Origin: an uncultured Pelosinus sp.
GTDB taxonomy: Bacteria > Bacillota > Negativicutes > UMGS1260
NCBI GenBank assembly: GCA_900550105.1
Contig: URQW01000001.1
Location: forward strand, 1-64,000
Length of the DNA: 64,000 nt
Reading direction: 5' to 3'
Shown: one piece after another, positions 24,908-33,959 of the stretch
Layout: every line of letters starts with the position of its first letter
Position numbering within the stretch: the first letter of the stretch is position 1
The notes under the pieces: generated by a model
What the model saw: the letters and a program-made list of their open reading frames with translations, nothing else
Database searches by the model: none
What the model was told of the DNA's origin: nothing
Made by a program: the position numbers and the translations under genes

Positions 24908-25978
24908 TTATTTAATAACGTGGTGAATAAACAGATCTTTTTCTGCTGCTAAGTCAAGCACCTTGCCATTATCAAGCTGCACAATTGATTTTGCCGCCTG
25001 CTCCTTATTGATGCAAACAACACGAGCTTCTTGGCCATTTGTCAAGATAACACTGTTTCCTGAGAGAAAATTAAGCATATTATTACGGAAAATCATACAA
25101 GTTTTGGCATCGATAGAATAAATCTGCTCTCTTAGTTTATCTAAGCTTGTATAGGGACTAAGAGCTCCCGGCTTCTCCGCAGCGATTGTAAGCGCTTCGT
25201 CAAACAGATCAGCAATCGCTACAATGCGGGCATAGGGATGAATTTCATCGCCACTCAAACGATTAGGATAACCAGAGCCATCTACTCGCTCATGATGCTC
25301 CACAATTCCCGCAAGAACGCTTTCAGCGATCCCTTTAGCTTTTTTCGCTAGATCATAGCCAATCGTTGTATGGGATTTATACAATTCATATTGCTCAGGC
25401 GTCAATCGATTTACCCGATTTAAAATTTCCGGCGGTAGCTGAGATTTGCCAACATCATGAAGCAATCCGGCTAATGCGACGGCGCTCACGCTGTCAGCAG
25501 GATATTTTAACCAAGTAGCGATCAGCGCTGATACGGCGCTTACATTTACACTATGCCGAAACGTATAATCATCGCAATCAGGCAAGTTATAAAGCTGATC
25601 TACCATATTTTCAATCGTCACAACTTGCTCGGCAATCGTATCTGCGGTCTGAGTGAAAGTTTCTAGCGGCACTTCCTGGGTTTCGCGAATCGTATCAAAC
25701 GTTTTTTGAACAATTGTCACAGACTGATTATAACTATTAATAAACTGTTGTACTTTGGGATCGGTAATAGGATTCATAAAAATTTCTGCAAAAATAAATA
25801 TTTTGGCTATATTCCAATTCTGCATTGTCGTAATATGACTTTTTTGCAATACCGTTCCAGCTGTAACTAAAACGACACCATCAATTGATGTAACATCACG
25901 CGCTACTTCCATTCCTGGTACAAGAAAGTCAATCTGCTGCTCGACAATTTTACGAGCAGGTGTCGCTTCATCATGCAT
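24908..25978 (-). CDS. HD-GYP domain cyclic-di-GMP phosphodiesterase
   Basis: A 356-residue paralogue of the protein at 16444-17505. An N-terminal leader region (about 1-130) precedes the HD-GYP domain with LLHDVGKS and HHERVDGSGYP, so the metal site and GYP signature are intact. No membrane segment or receiver is present. The ATG is preceded by GAGGATCG at workable distance. It is followed after 12 bp by the secreted LprI-like gene, possibly one transcript. Why the genome keeps two near-equal copies so close together cannot be read from the sequence; their N-terminal parts differ more than their HD-GYP parts, which suggests different inputs. Confidence 0.92.
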   Translation of the reverse strand: MHDEATPARKIVEQQIDFLVPGMEVARDVTSIDGVVLVTAGTVLQKSHITTMQNWNIAKIFIFAEIFMNPITDPKVQQFINSYNQSVTIVQKTFDTIRETQEVPLETFTQTADTIAEQVVTIENMVDQLYNLPDCDDYTFRHSVNVSAVSALIATWLKYPADSVSAVALAGLLHDVGKSQLPPEILNRVNRLTPEQYELYKSHTTIGYDLAKKAKGIAESVLAGIVEHHERVDGSGYPNRLSGDEIHPYARIVAIADLFDEALTIAAEKPGALSPYTSLDKLREQIYSIDAKTCMIFRNNMLNFLSGNSVILTNGQEARVVCINKEQAAKSIVQLDNGKVLDLAAEKDLFIHHVIK

Positions 25979-26166
25979 CGATCCTCACCTCATCTGCAAA
26001 ATATATTCTTTTTCTGTATTAAGCTGCCGAAATCCTCCTTTTCAGCAAAATCAGCTTCACTAGCATCTGCTTACATTCATAAGGCGCATCCTATGCCAAT
26101 TATACCAAAAAGGTATGATTCCATGTGAATCTCATATTATATTTCAGTTTTCTTTTATGTTATCAT

Positions 26167-26195
26167 TTACAATCAGATAATTAAGATAATATAAA
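26167..26195 (+). promoter_or_regulatory. Putative sigma-A promoter of glcDF
   Basis: A -35-like TTACAA (26167-26172) and -10-like TATAAA (26190-26195) are 17 bp apart, 19 bp before the glcD start codon. The match is moderate. A small dyad (ATACC-5-GGTAT, 26102-26116) lies about 50 bp upstream. Confidence 0.45.
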
Positions 26196-26213
26196 GTTTG
26201 CTGGAGGATTGCT

Positions 26214-27632
26214 ATGGTATCAACTGCACTTATCGAAAAGTTACAAAATATTGTCGGCTCAGACCAGGTTCTCACCTCAGAAATTGACCGTTTCGGCTAT
26301 TCTTACGACTCCTCTTTTATTCCCTTTTCGTTGGAAAATACGCCTCATATTGTCGTACGTCCTCGGACAACGCAAGAAGTGTCGGCTATTATGACGCTTG
26401 CCCACGCCGAAGAAATTCCCGTTACAGCGCGCGGCACTGCCAGCGGCCGAACTGGCGGTAGTATTCCCGTATGTGGCGGCATTTCACTAGCCCTAGACCG
26501 AATGAATACCATCTTGGAGCTTGACGAAAAAAACATGATGGTTACGGTAGAACCAGGCGTCCGCACTATGGAACTCTATAATTTTTGCGCTACGAAAGGT
26601 CTCTTTTATCCGCCTGATCCGGCTAGTTGGAAATATTCTACCCTGGGCGGAAACATTGCAGAAAACGCCGGAGGCATGCGCGCTGTAAAATACGGCGTGA
26701 CCAATAATTATGTTATGGGCCTTGAAGTCGTCCTCGCCGATGGCACCATTATCAACACAGGCGGTAAAGCCATTAAAAATGTAACAGGCTATAATCTAAC
26801 AGCTCTGTTCACAGGCTCAGAGGGAACGCTGGGGATTGTAACCAAAATCATTTTGCGTCTAATCCCCATGCCGAAACAACGCAATACATTGCAGCTCATG
26901 TTTCCCTCTTTAAACGGAGCCTGCGATACGATTCACAAAATGCTCCAGTCCGGCGTCGTGCCCGCCGCGGCTGAGCTAATGGATAAAACAAGCATTCAAG
27001 CCGTTGCCCGCCATCGTCACCTTGATATCAACCAAGCAATTGAAGCTTGCGTCATATTAGAAATTGACGGTGAAACCACAGAAGATCTAATGAAACAAGC
27101 GGGACAGATCCAAAAAATTGCTAAAGAATTTAACGTTCGTGAAGTCCGTGTCGCCAAAACGCCGGAAGAAGCCGATAGCATCTGGTCGATTCGCCGTGGT
27201 TTAAGTTCTGCCATCGGCGCTATGGCGCCCAATCGCTTTGGCGAAGACATTTCCGTTCCCCGCGATGCTTTTCCGGAAGCCATTCGCCGCATTGGCAAAA
27301 TCGCGAAAAAGTATGATTTAACGATTGCCGTATACGGTCATGCTGGCGATGGCAATGTCCATCCCTCTGTCTTATGCGACATTGCCAAAGAAGACGAAGC
27401 CCAGCGAGCCCATGAAGCAATTGATGAAATTTTTGCCGAAGCCTTAGCACTAGGCGGAACCCTGTCAGGGGAACACGGTATTGGCCTCACCAAACGCCCT
27501 TATATCGAAAACGCTCTCGGTCAGGCTGGACTAGCTGTCTTAAAGAACGTGAAACAAGCCCTTGACCCGAAAGGTATTTTAAATCCCGCCAAGATCTGGC
27601 TGCCAGACGATAAGGAGGCTGCCCACAAATGA
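26214..27632 (+). CDS. glcD: FAD-binding glycolate/lactate oxidoreductase subunit
   Basis: A 472-residue FAD enzyme of the GlcD/vanillyl-alcohol oxidase family. The N-terminal FAD_binding_4 domain has the ARGTASGRTGG motif around residues 70-80 and GGNIAENAGG near 145. The C-terminal cap ends in GHAGDGNVHP, with a further SGEHGIG motif that supplies FAD and metal contacts. It oxidises a 2-hydroxy acid (glycolate or lactate) in the cytoplasm, passing electrons to the partner iron-sulphur protein. The stop overlaps the start of the partner gene (ATGA). The start codon is preceded by GGAGG. D-lactate versus glycolate cannot be decided by eye; no electron-transfer flavoprotein genes are adjacent. 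Confidence 0.92.
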   Translation: MVSTALIEKLQNIVGSDQVLTSEIDRFGYSYDSSFIPFSLENTPHIVVRPRTTQEVSAIMTLAHAEEIPVTARGTASGRTGGSIPVCGGISLALDRMNTILELDEKNMMVTVEPGVRTMELYNFCATKGLFYPPDPASWKYSTLGGNIAENAGGMRAVKYGVTNNYVMGLEVVLADGTIINTGGKAIKNVTGYNLTALFTGSEGTLGIVTKIILRLIPMPKQRNTLQLMFPSLNGACDTIHKMLQSGVVPAAAELMDKTSIQAVARHRHLDINQAIEACVILEIDGETTEDLMKQAGQIQKIAKEFNVREVRVAKTPEEADSIWSIRRGLSSAIGAMAPNRFGEDISVPRDAFPEAIRRIGKIAKKYDLTIAVYGHAGDGNVHPSVLCDIAKEDEAQRAHEAIDEIFAEALALGGTLSGEHGIGLTKRPYIENALGQAGLAVLKNVKQALDPKGILNPAKIWLPDDKEAAHK

Positions 27633-28849
27633 GTCAAGAACCAAACTTATTGGTGCAGGCTAACGAAATTGTCAGCCAATGTGATCGCTGCGGCACCTGC
27701 CTCACAGTCTGTCCACTCTTCGGGGCCAAAAACATCGAAGCCTCGGCCGCCCGCGGTAAGAATAACCTGACTAGAGCACTCTATCAAGGTCTCTTACAGC
27801 CCTCAGACGAACTGGAAAAGTCAGTTAACTTCTGCCTGTTATGCCGCACTTGCGTTGACAGCTGCCCCAACAAAGTTCAAACTGACGAAGCCATGATGTT
27901 TGTCCGGCAATATTTAGCTGATCGCTCTGGCGGTGCTGCCGTAAAATATAAAGCAATCGGTCAAATGATGAAAAACCGCTCGCTTGTGAAGCTGTCAGCT
28001 ACAGCACTTACGGTCCTGCGTAAAACCAATCTCCAGGCTTTAGTCCCTTTCGGCATGGCGCCAAAGGAATTTTCCCGCGAAAAATATATGGCTGCTTTCG
28101 CCGGACCGGCTGTCCTCAAAAAGACACCGATTCAAAAGAAACCGATCATCACTAAAAACGCCAAAGTAGCCTATTTTCTTGGTTGCGGCATGAAAATGAT
28201 GTTTCCTGAGGCTGTCAAAGAAACTAAGACCTTGCTGCAAAGCTTAACCAAGCCGCAATTTGTCGACAATGTCTGCTGCGGCATTCCTCATTTAGCGCAC
28301 GGACTCAGAGAAGACTTTTTGAATCTGGCTAAAAAGAATATTAGTCTCTATGAAGACGCTGATATCGTCGTAAGCGACTGCGCCAGTTGTAGTAGCACCT
28401 TAAAACAGGTTGCCGCTCATTTTACGAATGATCCTCTCTGGCAGGCCAAGGCCCAGGCCTTCAGTGAAAAGATCATGGATCTTACCGAATACCTTGTTAA
28501 AGCAGGCTATCAACCGCGGCAGACAACAACAGCAAAAGTAACCTTTCATGAGCCTTGTCACCTAGTGCGAGGTCAGAAACTGCGGACTGAGCCGCGCGCC
28601 CTGTTACAAGCGGCGGCTGATTACGTCGAAATGAAAGGTTCTGACAGCTGCTGCGGCGGCGCTGGCACCTTCCATATGGACTATCCCGACATTTCTGATT
28701 CCTTGCTTGATAAGAAGCGGCAAAACATTGAAGACAGCGCCGCACAAATCGTTGTAACAGAGTGCCCTACCTGTCTCGTGCAAATGAATAAAGCCGCCCA
28801 AAAGAGCGGTGGCAAATTTAAAGTCATGCATATCAGTCAGATTTTATAA
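27629..28849 (+). CDS. glcF: Iron-sulphur subunit of glycolate/lactate oxidoreductase
   Basis: A 406-residue partner of the FAD subunit. Two [4Fe-4S] motifs, CDRCGTCLTVCP (about 18-29) and CLLCRTCVDSCP (about 71-82), are followed by two CCG domains with CCGIPH and CCGGAG, which in this family bind a further cluster at the quinone- or partner-interacting site. The gene overlaps the upstream gene by four bases (ATGA), so the subunits are translationally coupled. There is no membrane segment. A strong bidirectional terminator follows. Confidence 0.92.
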   Translation: MSQEPNLLVQANEIVSQCDRCGTCLTVCPLFGAKNIEASAARGKNNLTRALYQGLLQPSDELEKSVNFCLLCRTCVDSCPNKVQTDEAMMFVRQYLADRSGGAAVKYKAIGQMMKNRSLVKLSATALTVLRKTNLQALVPFGMAPKEFSREKYMAAFAGPAVLKKTPIQKKPIITKNAKVAYFLGCGMKMMFPEAVKETKTLLQSLTKPQFVDNVCCGIPHLAHGLREDFLNLAKKNISLYEDADIVVSDCASCSSTLKQVAAHFTNDPLWQAKAQAFSEKIMDLTEYLVKAGYQPRQTTTAKVTFHEPCHLVRGQKLRTEPRALLQAAADYVEMKGSDSCCGGAGTFHMDYPDISDSLLDKKRQNIEDSAAQIVVTECPTCLVQMNKAAQKSGGKFKVMHISQIL

Positions 28850-28856
28850 AGCAAAT

Positions 28857-28912
28857 AAAAACAGACTGTTTCACCAAAAGCTACTGCAGCTCTAGGGTGA
28901 AACAGTCTGTTT
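28857..28912. terminator. Bidirectional intrinsic terminator
   Basis: A 17-bp perfect stem (AAACAGACTGTTTCACC starting at 28859, with its complement ending at 28912) around a 20-base loop separates the convergent glcF and alcohol dehydrogenase genes. Confidence 0.85.
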
Positions 28913-28914
28913 CA

Positions 28915-30009
28915 TTAAGCAAGACTTCGCTTAATGATACCAGCCAAATCTGCTTGATTCAAAGCAACTAACGTATTAGCTAGGTTTTTAGCCTGAGCGG
29001 CCTTGGCGCTAAAACGCTCTAATTCTTCTGTTGTTACGCTTTCCTTTTCACCTAAGAGACTATCTAAAACGTTCTTAAACTCCTCAACTTGCGAAAAGCC
29101 AAGACAGCGAAGAACCTCTTGTACTTTTTCCGGATGGCTTGGCGCTAAAACTGCCAAATATTCGCCAAGCAACAGACCGTTAGCCCGCCCATGATCAATA
29201 CCTTTAAAGTACGTGAGCGAATAGCCCATGGCATGAACTGCCGTTGTCCCCGTATGCGCAATGACCATCCCCCCGAGCATGGATGCATATAAAAGCTTGG
29301 CCCGCACAGACTGATCAATCGGTTCAGTAAGCTGCTTTAAACATTCGCCGAGCAGCGTCATACTCTCAGTTGCAACCAAACTGCTTATAGTCGTTGCCTT
29401 GGTAGAAAGATAGCCTTCCACCGCATGAGATAAGGCGTCAACCGCCGTATGAATCGTTACTCGCTGCGGCAGATCGGCCATAAATTCAGGATCTAAGAAG
29501 GCCAGTTTCGGAAAAATCACTTCATTAGCAATACTTGTCTTAGTTTCTTCTTTCTCATTGGTCAAAATAGAATACTGCGTCACTTCACTGCCGGTACCAG
29601 CTGTAGTAGGCACAGCAACAACAGGCAGCACTGGCTGATCATAGGGACCGCTAAACAGGCGAATATCATCAACTTCATTATAAGTTAATACAGCGATTGC
29701 TTTTGCCGCATCCATGGGCGAGCCGCCGCCAATTCCAATAATAAAATCAGCTTTTGCCTCCCTGGCCAACTGTGCCGCTTCGCGGACTAAAGTAACTGAA
29801 GGATTACTGGAAATACGATCAAACAGCGTATAATCAATATTGCTTGCTGTTAAGGCCGCTATAACCGCCGCCAGCGATCCATTCTGCGCCGAGCTTTTGC
29901 CTGTAGCAATAAAGGCTTTTGTGCCAAGCTGCTTGAACTGCGCCGCTTGCTCAGCCAAACAGTTTTCCCCAAAGAATACCTTGGTAGGCATATAAAAATT
30001 CAGTTTCAT
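28915..30009 (-). CDS. Iron-containing alcohol dehydrogenase
   Basis: A group III alcohol dehydrogenase of about 364 residues. The NAD(P) motif GIGGGSPMDAAK lies at about 92-103. Metal ligands are the Asp and His of TAVDALSHAVEG (about 190-201) and the later His residues in HAMGY and DHGRANG. It interconverts an aldehyde or ketone and an alcohol in the cytoplasm; candidates are ethanol, butanol or propanediol, and the sequence does not decide. The frame is open to 30033, but AAGGAGCG stands seven bases before the ATG at 30009. It is convergent with glcDF and has its own upstream region. Confidence 0.9.
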   Translation of the reverse strand: MKLNFYMPTKVFFGENCLAEQAAQFKQLGTKAFIATGKSSAQNGSLAAVIAALTASNIDYTLFDRISSNPSVTLVREAAQLAREAKADFIIGIGGGSPMDAAKAIAVLTYNEVDDIRLFSGPYDQPVLPVVAVPTTAGTGSEVTQYSILTNEKEETKTSIANEVIFPKLAFLDPEFMADLPQRVTIHTAVDALSHAVEGYLSTKATTISSLVATESMTLLGECLKQLTEPIDQSVRAKLLYASMLGGMVIAHTGTTAVHAMGYSLTYFKGIDHGRANGLLLGEYLAVLAPSHPEKVQEVLRCLGFSQVEEFKNVLDSLLGEKESVTTEELERFSAKAAQAKNLANTLVALNQADLAGIIKRSLA

Positions 30010-30205
30010 CGTAACACGCTCCTTAAAATCCAAATAGTTACTTTATTATAATAACAAGAAAAAAGAAGCGCCGTCTATGTAACAAGCCACCAAAAAAAGA
30101 TGATTTTTCTGTGTAAAAAGAACGAAAAAATAATTATCCAGCAGGAATCCTTTTTTCTTTGACGAAATAGGAATTTAACGTTACAAACAAGAGGAGGTCT
30201 CTGAA

Positions 30206-30688
30206 ATGTACGAACAACAAGTCATTGATCTTGTCAAAAGCGAAATCGCTTTTGTCGGCACAGTAGAGGACAATCGCCCTCATGTACGCCCCATGTATCC
30301 TTATATTGATAAGGATGGCCATATCTGGCTTTTCAATAGCTGTGAAACAAGACAATTCAGCGAAATTGAAAAAAATCCCCGCGTTGAACTTTGCGTCTAT
30401 GGCAAAAATGGCGAACTTGTCAATATCTATGGTCGTCTCCATGCGCAACTAGGTATCCAAAAAGAATTAGCCGTGCAAAAAGAAATTATTTTTAGAGAAG
30501 TTCCGGCCTTACAAAAATACTTTACTGGACCGGATGACCCGAAACTTGTGTACTATCGTCTTGGTATTCATGAAATTCGCTATGTCCAAGATCACCATAC
30601 AGCAACAACTCGTGTAAATCTGCCTCAGGAATACGACCCCGACATTGAAATGGCGCTCTGTCAAGGCGGCTTCTGCCTGGTAGAGTAA
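30206..30688 (+). CDS. Pyridoxamine 5'-phosphate oxidase-like flavin-binding protein
   Basis: A 160-residue split-barrel protein of the PNPOx-like family. The N-terminal half (AFVGTVEDNRPHVRPMYPYID) and the LWLFNSCETRQFSEI-type strand are typical of small FMN- or F420-binding reductases that are not true PdxH. The C-terminal tail contains a CQGGFC motif with two cysteines, which could bind metal or form a disulphide. The ATG is preceded by GAGGAGG. It stands alone, followed by a strong terminator. The substrate is unknown. Confidence 0.8.
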   Translation: MYEQQVIDLVKSEIAFVGTVEDNRPHVRPMYPYIDKDGHIWLFNSCETRQFSEIEKNPRVELCVYGKNGELVNIYGRLHAQLGIQKELAVQKEIIFREVPALQKYFTGPDDPKLVYYRLGIHEIRYVQDHHTATTRVNLPQEYDPDIEMALCQGGFCLVE

Positions 30689-30695
30689 CAACATA

Positions 30696-30757
30696 AAGAA
30701 GAAGCCCTCTGTACTAGCTTGCTGTTAAGCGATGCTGGTAAGAGGGCTTCTTCTTAT
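30696..30757. terminator. Bidirectional intrinsic terminator
   Basis: A 15-bp perfect stem (AAGAAGAAGCCCTCT from 30696 with its complement at 30741-30755) around a 30-base loop lies between the convergent flavin-protein and acetate-transporter genes. Confidence 0.8.
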
Positions 30758-30769
30758 TTAAAAAGAGTT

Positions 30770-31378
30770 TTATTTAAAGACGCCAAAGGGTTTCCCTAAT
30801 GGCAGAAAAGGCTTGTTAAACCACTTATTAAGAAACGTCGCACCTGAACCGTAAAAACCTAGCATCGAGATCGTCAATTCTGTCCAAGCAGCAATCGAAT
30901 GAGCCCAGTGAACTCCGAAGCTATCGAGCGCCAACGTAATAAATAATACATCAATTAAGACCATAATCGAAAAAATAATCTTATTCGTCTCTGCTGCCGC
31001 TACTGTCCCAAACAGCGAAAAAATAAGATAACCAATAAAGGCAAAACCAAGCTGTTTCAGATCGGCTGTATTCGCTAAAGTAGCGCCAAACACCCCGGCT
31101 TTAATCATCCAAGCCATAGCTACACTAATCCAGAACAGACCATAAGCGCCAAAAACAGTAGCGCCAAACAGATTATTATGCTTGAAATCATAAACGCAAG
31201 CCATCATCTGGGCAATAGAACCCAAGAAAATCGCCCAGGGAATCACGAAAGATACACCTGTAGTCCAGGCTAATTTTTGCGATGCCGCCACCAAAGTAAC
31301 CATTGCTAACCCAAAAAGACCTAATGCGGAAGGGTCTGCGACAACAATTTGCATTTTTTGCTCATTTCCGTGACTCAT
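30770..31378 (-). CDS. satP: Acetate/succinate uptake transporter, SatP/YaaH (GPR1/FUN34) family
   Basis: A 202-residue membrane protein with six predicted segments. The family motif N/D-P-x-x-LGL appears as DPSALGLFGLAMVT near the N-terminus. The family moves acetate and succinate across the cytoplasmic membrane. It is preceded by AAAGGAGG and a good vegetative promoter. It lies just downstream of, but separately terminated from, the thl-hbd operon, which fits a local short-chain acid theme together with atoE. Confidence 0.9.
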   Translation of the reverse strand: MSHGNEQKMQIVVADPSALGLFGLAMVTLVAASQKLAWTTGVSFVIPWAIFLGSIAQMMACVYDFKHNNLFGATVFGAYGLFWISVAMAWMIKAGVFGATLANTADLKQLGFAFIGYLIFSLFGTVAAAETNKIIFSIMVLIDVLFITLALDSFGVHWAHSIAAWTELTISMLGFYGSGATFLNKWFNKPFLPLGKPFGVFK

Positions 31379-31408
31379 TCCATACCTCCTTTAATATAAT
31401 TCACAATA

Positions 31409-31437
31409 AAGATATCATAATGTAAGTAAATCGTCAA
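31409..31437 (-). promoter_or_regulatory. Sigma-A promoter of satP
   Basis: On the minus strand, -35 TTGACG (31432-31437) and -10 TATCTT (31409-31414) are 17 bp apart, 31 bp before the start codon. The surrounding 180 bp is strongly AT-rich. Confidence 0.7.
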
Positions 31438-31559
31438 TTATGGAATTATGAGTGGTTTATTTTTCAAAAATGATGATTTATAACGATTTTTAAAGATAAA
31501 TAAAGCATTATAAATATTTTTGAATATTTGATTTTTAGTACTTTTATTATTTTTTTGTC

Positions 31560-31591
31560 AAAAAAAGGCCAGGAAGATGTTCTTCCTGGCG
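31560..31591 (-). terminator. Intrinsic terminator after hbd
   Basis: A 10-bp perfect stem (GCCAGGAAGA 31568-31577, TCTTCCTGGC 31581-31590) with a 3-base loop is followed on the minus strand by CTTTTTTT. It directly follows the hbd stop codon. Confidence 0.92.
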
Positions 31592-31602
31592 AACTTTACA
31601 GC

Positions 31603-32460
31603 TTAGCTCTTATAATCGTAGAAGCCTTTGCCTGTCTTTCTCCCTAAATACCCAGCCTGGACCATCTTCTTGAGCAGCGGACAAGGCCGATATTTAGGAT
31701 CACCATAACCTTCATAGAGAACTTCCATTATCGCAAGTACCGTGTCATTGCCAATCAAGTCTGATAAAGCTAGCGGTCCCATGGGGTGATTAAAACCCAG
31801 CTTCGCCACAGCATCAATATCTTCTACGGAAGCAACACCCTCGGCATACGTAAAAATGGCCTCATTAATCATGGGAATCATAATACGATTGCCAGCAAAA
31901 CCAGGCGCATCATGAATTGTCACTGGCGACTTACCTGTCTGAACTGCTAAATTATAGACAGCTTGATACGTTTCTTCACTCGTAGCCAAACCGCGAATCA
32001 CTTCCACAAGCTTCATAACTGGCGCTGGATTGAAGAAATGCATTCCAATAAAGCGGTCTGGTCGTTTCGTCTTAGCTGCTACAGCGGTAATCGGCAACGA
32101 TGAAGTATTTGTGGCAAAAATGGTATGATCAGGACATAAAGCGTCGAGCTGACCAAAAATGTCCGCTTTAATGGCCATATTTTCAATAGCAGCTTCAATC
32201 ACAAGATCCACTTTGCAGGCAGCTGCATCCATTTCGGTAACTGGACAAATCCGTTCTAAAATGGCCGCCGCTTCAGCTTCTGATATTTTTCCTTTTTCAA
32301 CTTGCTTCGCCAGATTCTTTTGAATTCCCTGAAACCCCTTTTGAACAAATTCTTCTTTGATATCACGCAAAACTACGGCTAAACCGCTTTGCGCCATAAC
32401 TTGAGCAATGCCGCTGCCCATTTGTCCGGCGCCAATTACTAACACTTTTTCTATAGCCAT
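31603..32460 (-). CDS. hbd: 3-hydroxybutyryl-CoA dehydrogenase
   Basis: A 285-residue NAD(P)-dependent dehydrogenase that reduces acetoacetyl-CoA to 3-hydroxybutyryl-CoA or runs the reverse reaction. The Rossmann motif GAGQMGSGIA is at about 10-19, the catalytic region HFFNPAPVMKLVEV near 140 and the C-terminal domain ends in GRKTGKGFYDY. It follows the thiolase gene by 12 bp and shares its promoter. No crotonase or butyryl-CoA dehydrogenase gene is present here, so the remaining steps to butyrate or crotonyl-CoA must be encoded elsewhere. Confidence 0.93.
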   Translation of the reverse strand: MAIEKVLVIGAGQMGSGIAQVMAQSGLAVVLRDIKEEFVQKGFQGIQKNLAKQVEKGKISEAEAAAILERICPVTEMDAAACKVDLVIEAAIENMAIKADIFGQLDALCPDHTIFATNTSSLPITAVAAKTKRPDRFIGMHFFNPAPVMKLVEVIRGLATSEETYQAVYNLAVQTGKSPVTIHDAPGFAGNRIMIPMINEAIFTYAEGVASVEDIDAVAKLGFNHPMGPLALSDLIGNDTVLAIMEVLYEGYGDPKYRPCPLLKKMVQAGYLGRKTGKGFYDYKS

Positions 32461-32472
32461 ATTATCTCCTCC

Positions 32473-33654
32473 TTATATTCTTTCCACAATTGTCGCAATC
32501 CCCTGGCCGCCGCCAATGCAAAGCGTAGCTAAGCCGATCTTTTGATCGCGCTGTTTTAAAGCATGAAGCAATGTAACAAGAATCCGCGCCCCGCTGGCCC
32601 CAATCGGATGACCAATCGCAATTGCGCCGCCATTGACATTCACTTTTTCTTGATCGAAGCCTAATTCTTTACCAACAGCCAAGAATTGCGCCGCGAAAGC
32701 TTCATTTGCTTCAATCAAGTCAAGATCTTCCACAGAAAGACCCGCTTTCTGCAAAGCTTTCCGTGTAGCAGGAATCGGACCGATGCCCATAATGGACGGA
32801 TCCACGCCAGCTGCACCATAGGAACGAATCTTCGCTAACGGCGTAAGCTTTAATTCGGCGCATTTTTCAGCGCTCATAATGACAAGAGCCGCAGCACCGT
32901 CATTAATTCCCGACGCATTAGCAGCTGTCACTGAACCATCTTTGCGAAAAGCGGCCTTTAGTTTGCCTACCGTTTCTTTAGTCGTACCCGCTTTCGGATA
33001 TTCATCCACAGCAAAAACAGTCTCGCCACGACGAGTTTTCAAGGTAACTGGTACAATTTCTTCTTTAAAAGCCCCCGCTTCAATGGCAGCAATCGCTCGT
33101 TGCTGTGATAATGCTGCGAGCTCATCTTGCATTTCGCGGGTAATACCAAACTTCTCCGCCACATTTTCGGCGGTAATACCCATATGATAATCTTCAAACG
33201 CGCACCATAGACCATCATGGATCATACTGTCAATTACTTTACTATGGCCCATACGATAGCCCCACCGCGCCTGATTGCCTAACAGATAGGGTGCATTCGA
33301 CATGCTTTCCATGCCGCCTGCTACAATAATATCAGCATCGCCCGCAATAATAGCCTGTGCCGCTAGATTCACCGTCTTCAAACCACTGCCGCAAACTTTA
33401 TTTACAGTAAATGCCGGAACTTCTTTCGGAATCCCCGCCTTAACAGCAGCCTGCCTTGCCGGATTCTGGCCAAGACCAGCCTGCAATACATTGCCCATAA
33501 TCACTTCATCAACAAGCTCTGGATTCACTTTTGCTCGGCACAAGGCTTCACGAATTACGATTTCCCCTAATTCTACCGCCGACAGTGACGCCAATGAACC
33601 ATTAAAACTGCCAACAGCCGTACGTACAGCACTCACAATAACTGCTTCTTTCAT
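32473..33654 (-). CDS. thlA: Acetyl-CoA acetyltransferase (thiolase)
   Basis: A 393-residue type II thiolase joining two acetyl-CoA to acetoacetyl-CoA, or splitting it. The catalytic residues are visible: C88 in NKVCGSGLK, H349 in GHPIGASG and C379 in LCIGGGQG. It heads the thl-hbd operon. A sigma-54-type promoter lies 70 bp upstream and repeated TGTCT motifs lie further upstream, suggesting control by a bacterial enhancer-binding protein, for which the AtoC-like regulator at 60-1421 is the only candidate in the window. A biosynthetic role (butyrate, PHB) and a degradative one (acetoacetate use, as with E. coli atoB) are both possible. Confidence 0.93.
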   Translation of the reverse strand: MKEAVIVSAVRTAVGSFNGSLASLSAVELGEIVIREALCRAKVNPELVDEVIMGNVLQAGLGQNPARQAAVKAGIPKEVPAFTVNKVCGSGLKTVNLAAQAIIAGDADIIVAGGMESMSNAPYLLGNQARWGYRMGHSKVIDSMIHDGLWCAFEDYHMGITAENVAEKFGITREMQDELAALSQQRAIAAIEAGAFKEEIVPVTLKTRRGETVFAVDEYPKAGTTKETVGKLKAAFRKDGSVTAANASGINDGAAALVIMSAEKCAELKLTPLAKIRSYGAAGVDPSIMGIGPIPATRKALQKAGLSVEDLDLIEANEAFAAQFLAVGKELGFDQEKVNVNGGAIAIGHPIGASGARILVTLLHALKQRDQKIGLATLCIGGGQGIATIVERI

Positions 33655-33723
33655 TAAAATACCCCCTCACAGTTTTCTCTCTTATTCTGGCAAGAGTCCC
33701 TTTGGCTCTCACGGTCTTTATAT

Positions 33724-33740
33724 TGCAAGATCCATACCAG
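33724..33740 (-). promoter_or_regulatory. Sigma-54 (-24/-12) promoter of thl-hbd
   Basis: Read on the minus strand the site is CTGGTATG-GATC-TTGCA. GG (33737-33738) and GC (33725-33726) are 10 bases apart, as required. It departs from the TGGCACG consensus at two positions. It lies 70 bp before the thlA start codon in a 394-bp gene-free leader region (33655-34048). Confidence 0.65.
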
Positions 33741-33836
33741 CTTTTCCGACAAAAATTAAACTTGGCTTTATTTGCAGAAAAACCGTTCAAAATATACGTT
33801 TTCTTTCAAATAATCTGAAAATTAAAATGATAGCTT

Positions 33837-33895
33837 TGTCTAATATGTCTATTATTTTGTTCGTATCATGTCTTATTTTTCGTCATTTATGTCTA
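33837..33895. promoter_or_regulatory. Four TGTCT repeats, candidate enhancer of thl-hbd
   Basis: TGTCTA occurs at 33837, 33846 and 33890 and TGTCTT at 33869, all on the plus strand within 59 bp. They are about 100-155 bp upstream of the -24 element, the usual place for sigma-54 activator sites. No similar cluster is seen upstream of atoE. Confidence 0.4.
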
Positions 33896-33959
33896 TATAC
33901 TGCAATTCCCGATAATTTTCCAAAAAGTTCACTGTCTTATTAAGTATATTTTTTCACAA

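Noticed and set aside
33302..33943. A 213-codon plus-strand open frame across the thlA start and leader
   Set aside because: It is antisense to the well-supported thiolase gene, has no recognisable domain and no ribosome site; it is a shadow of codon bias.
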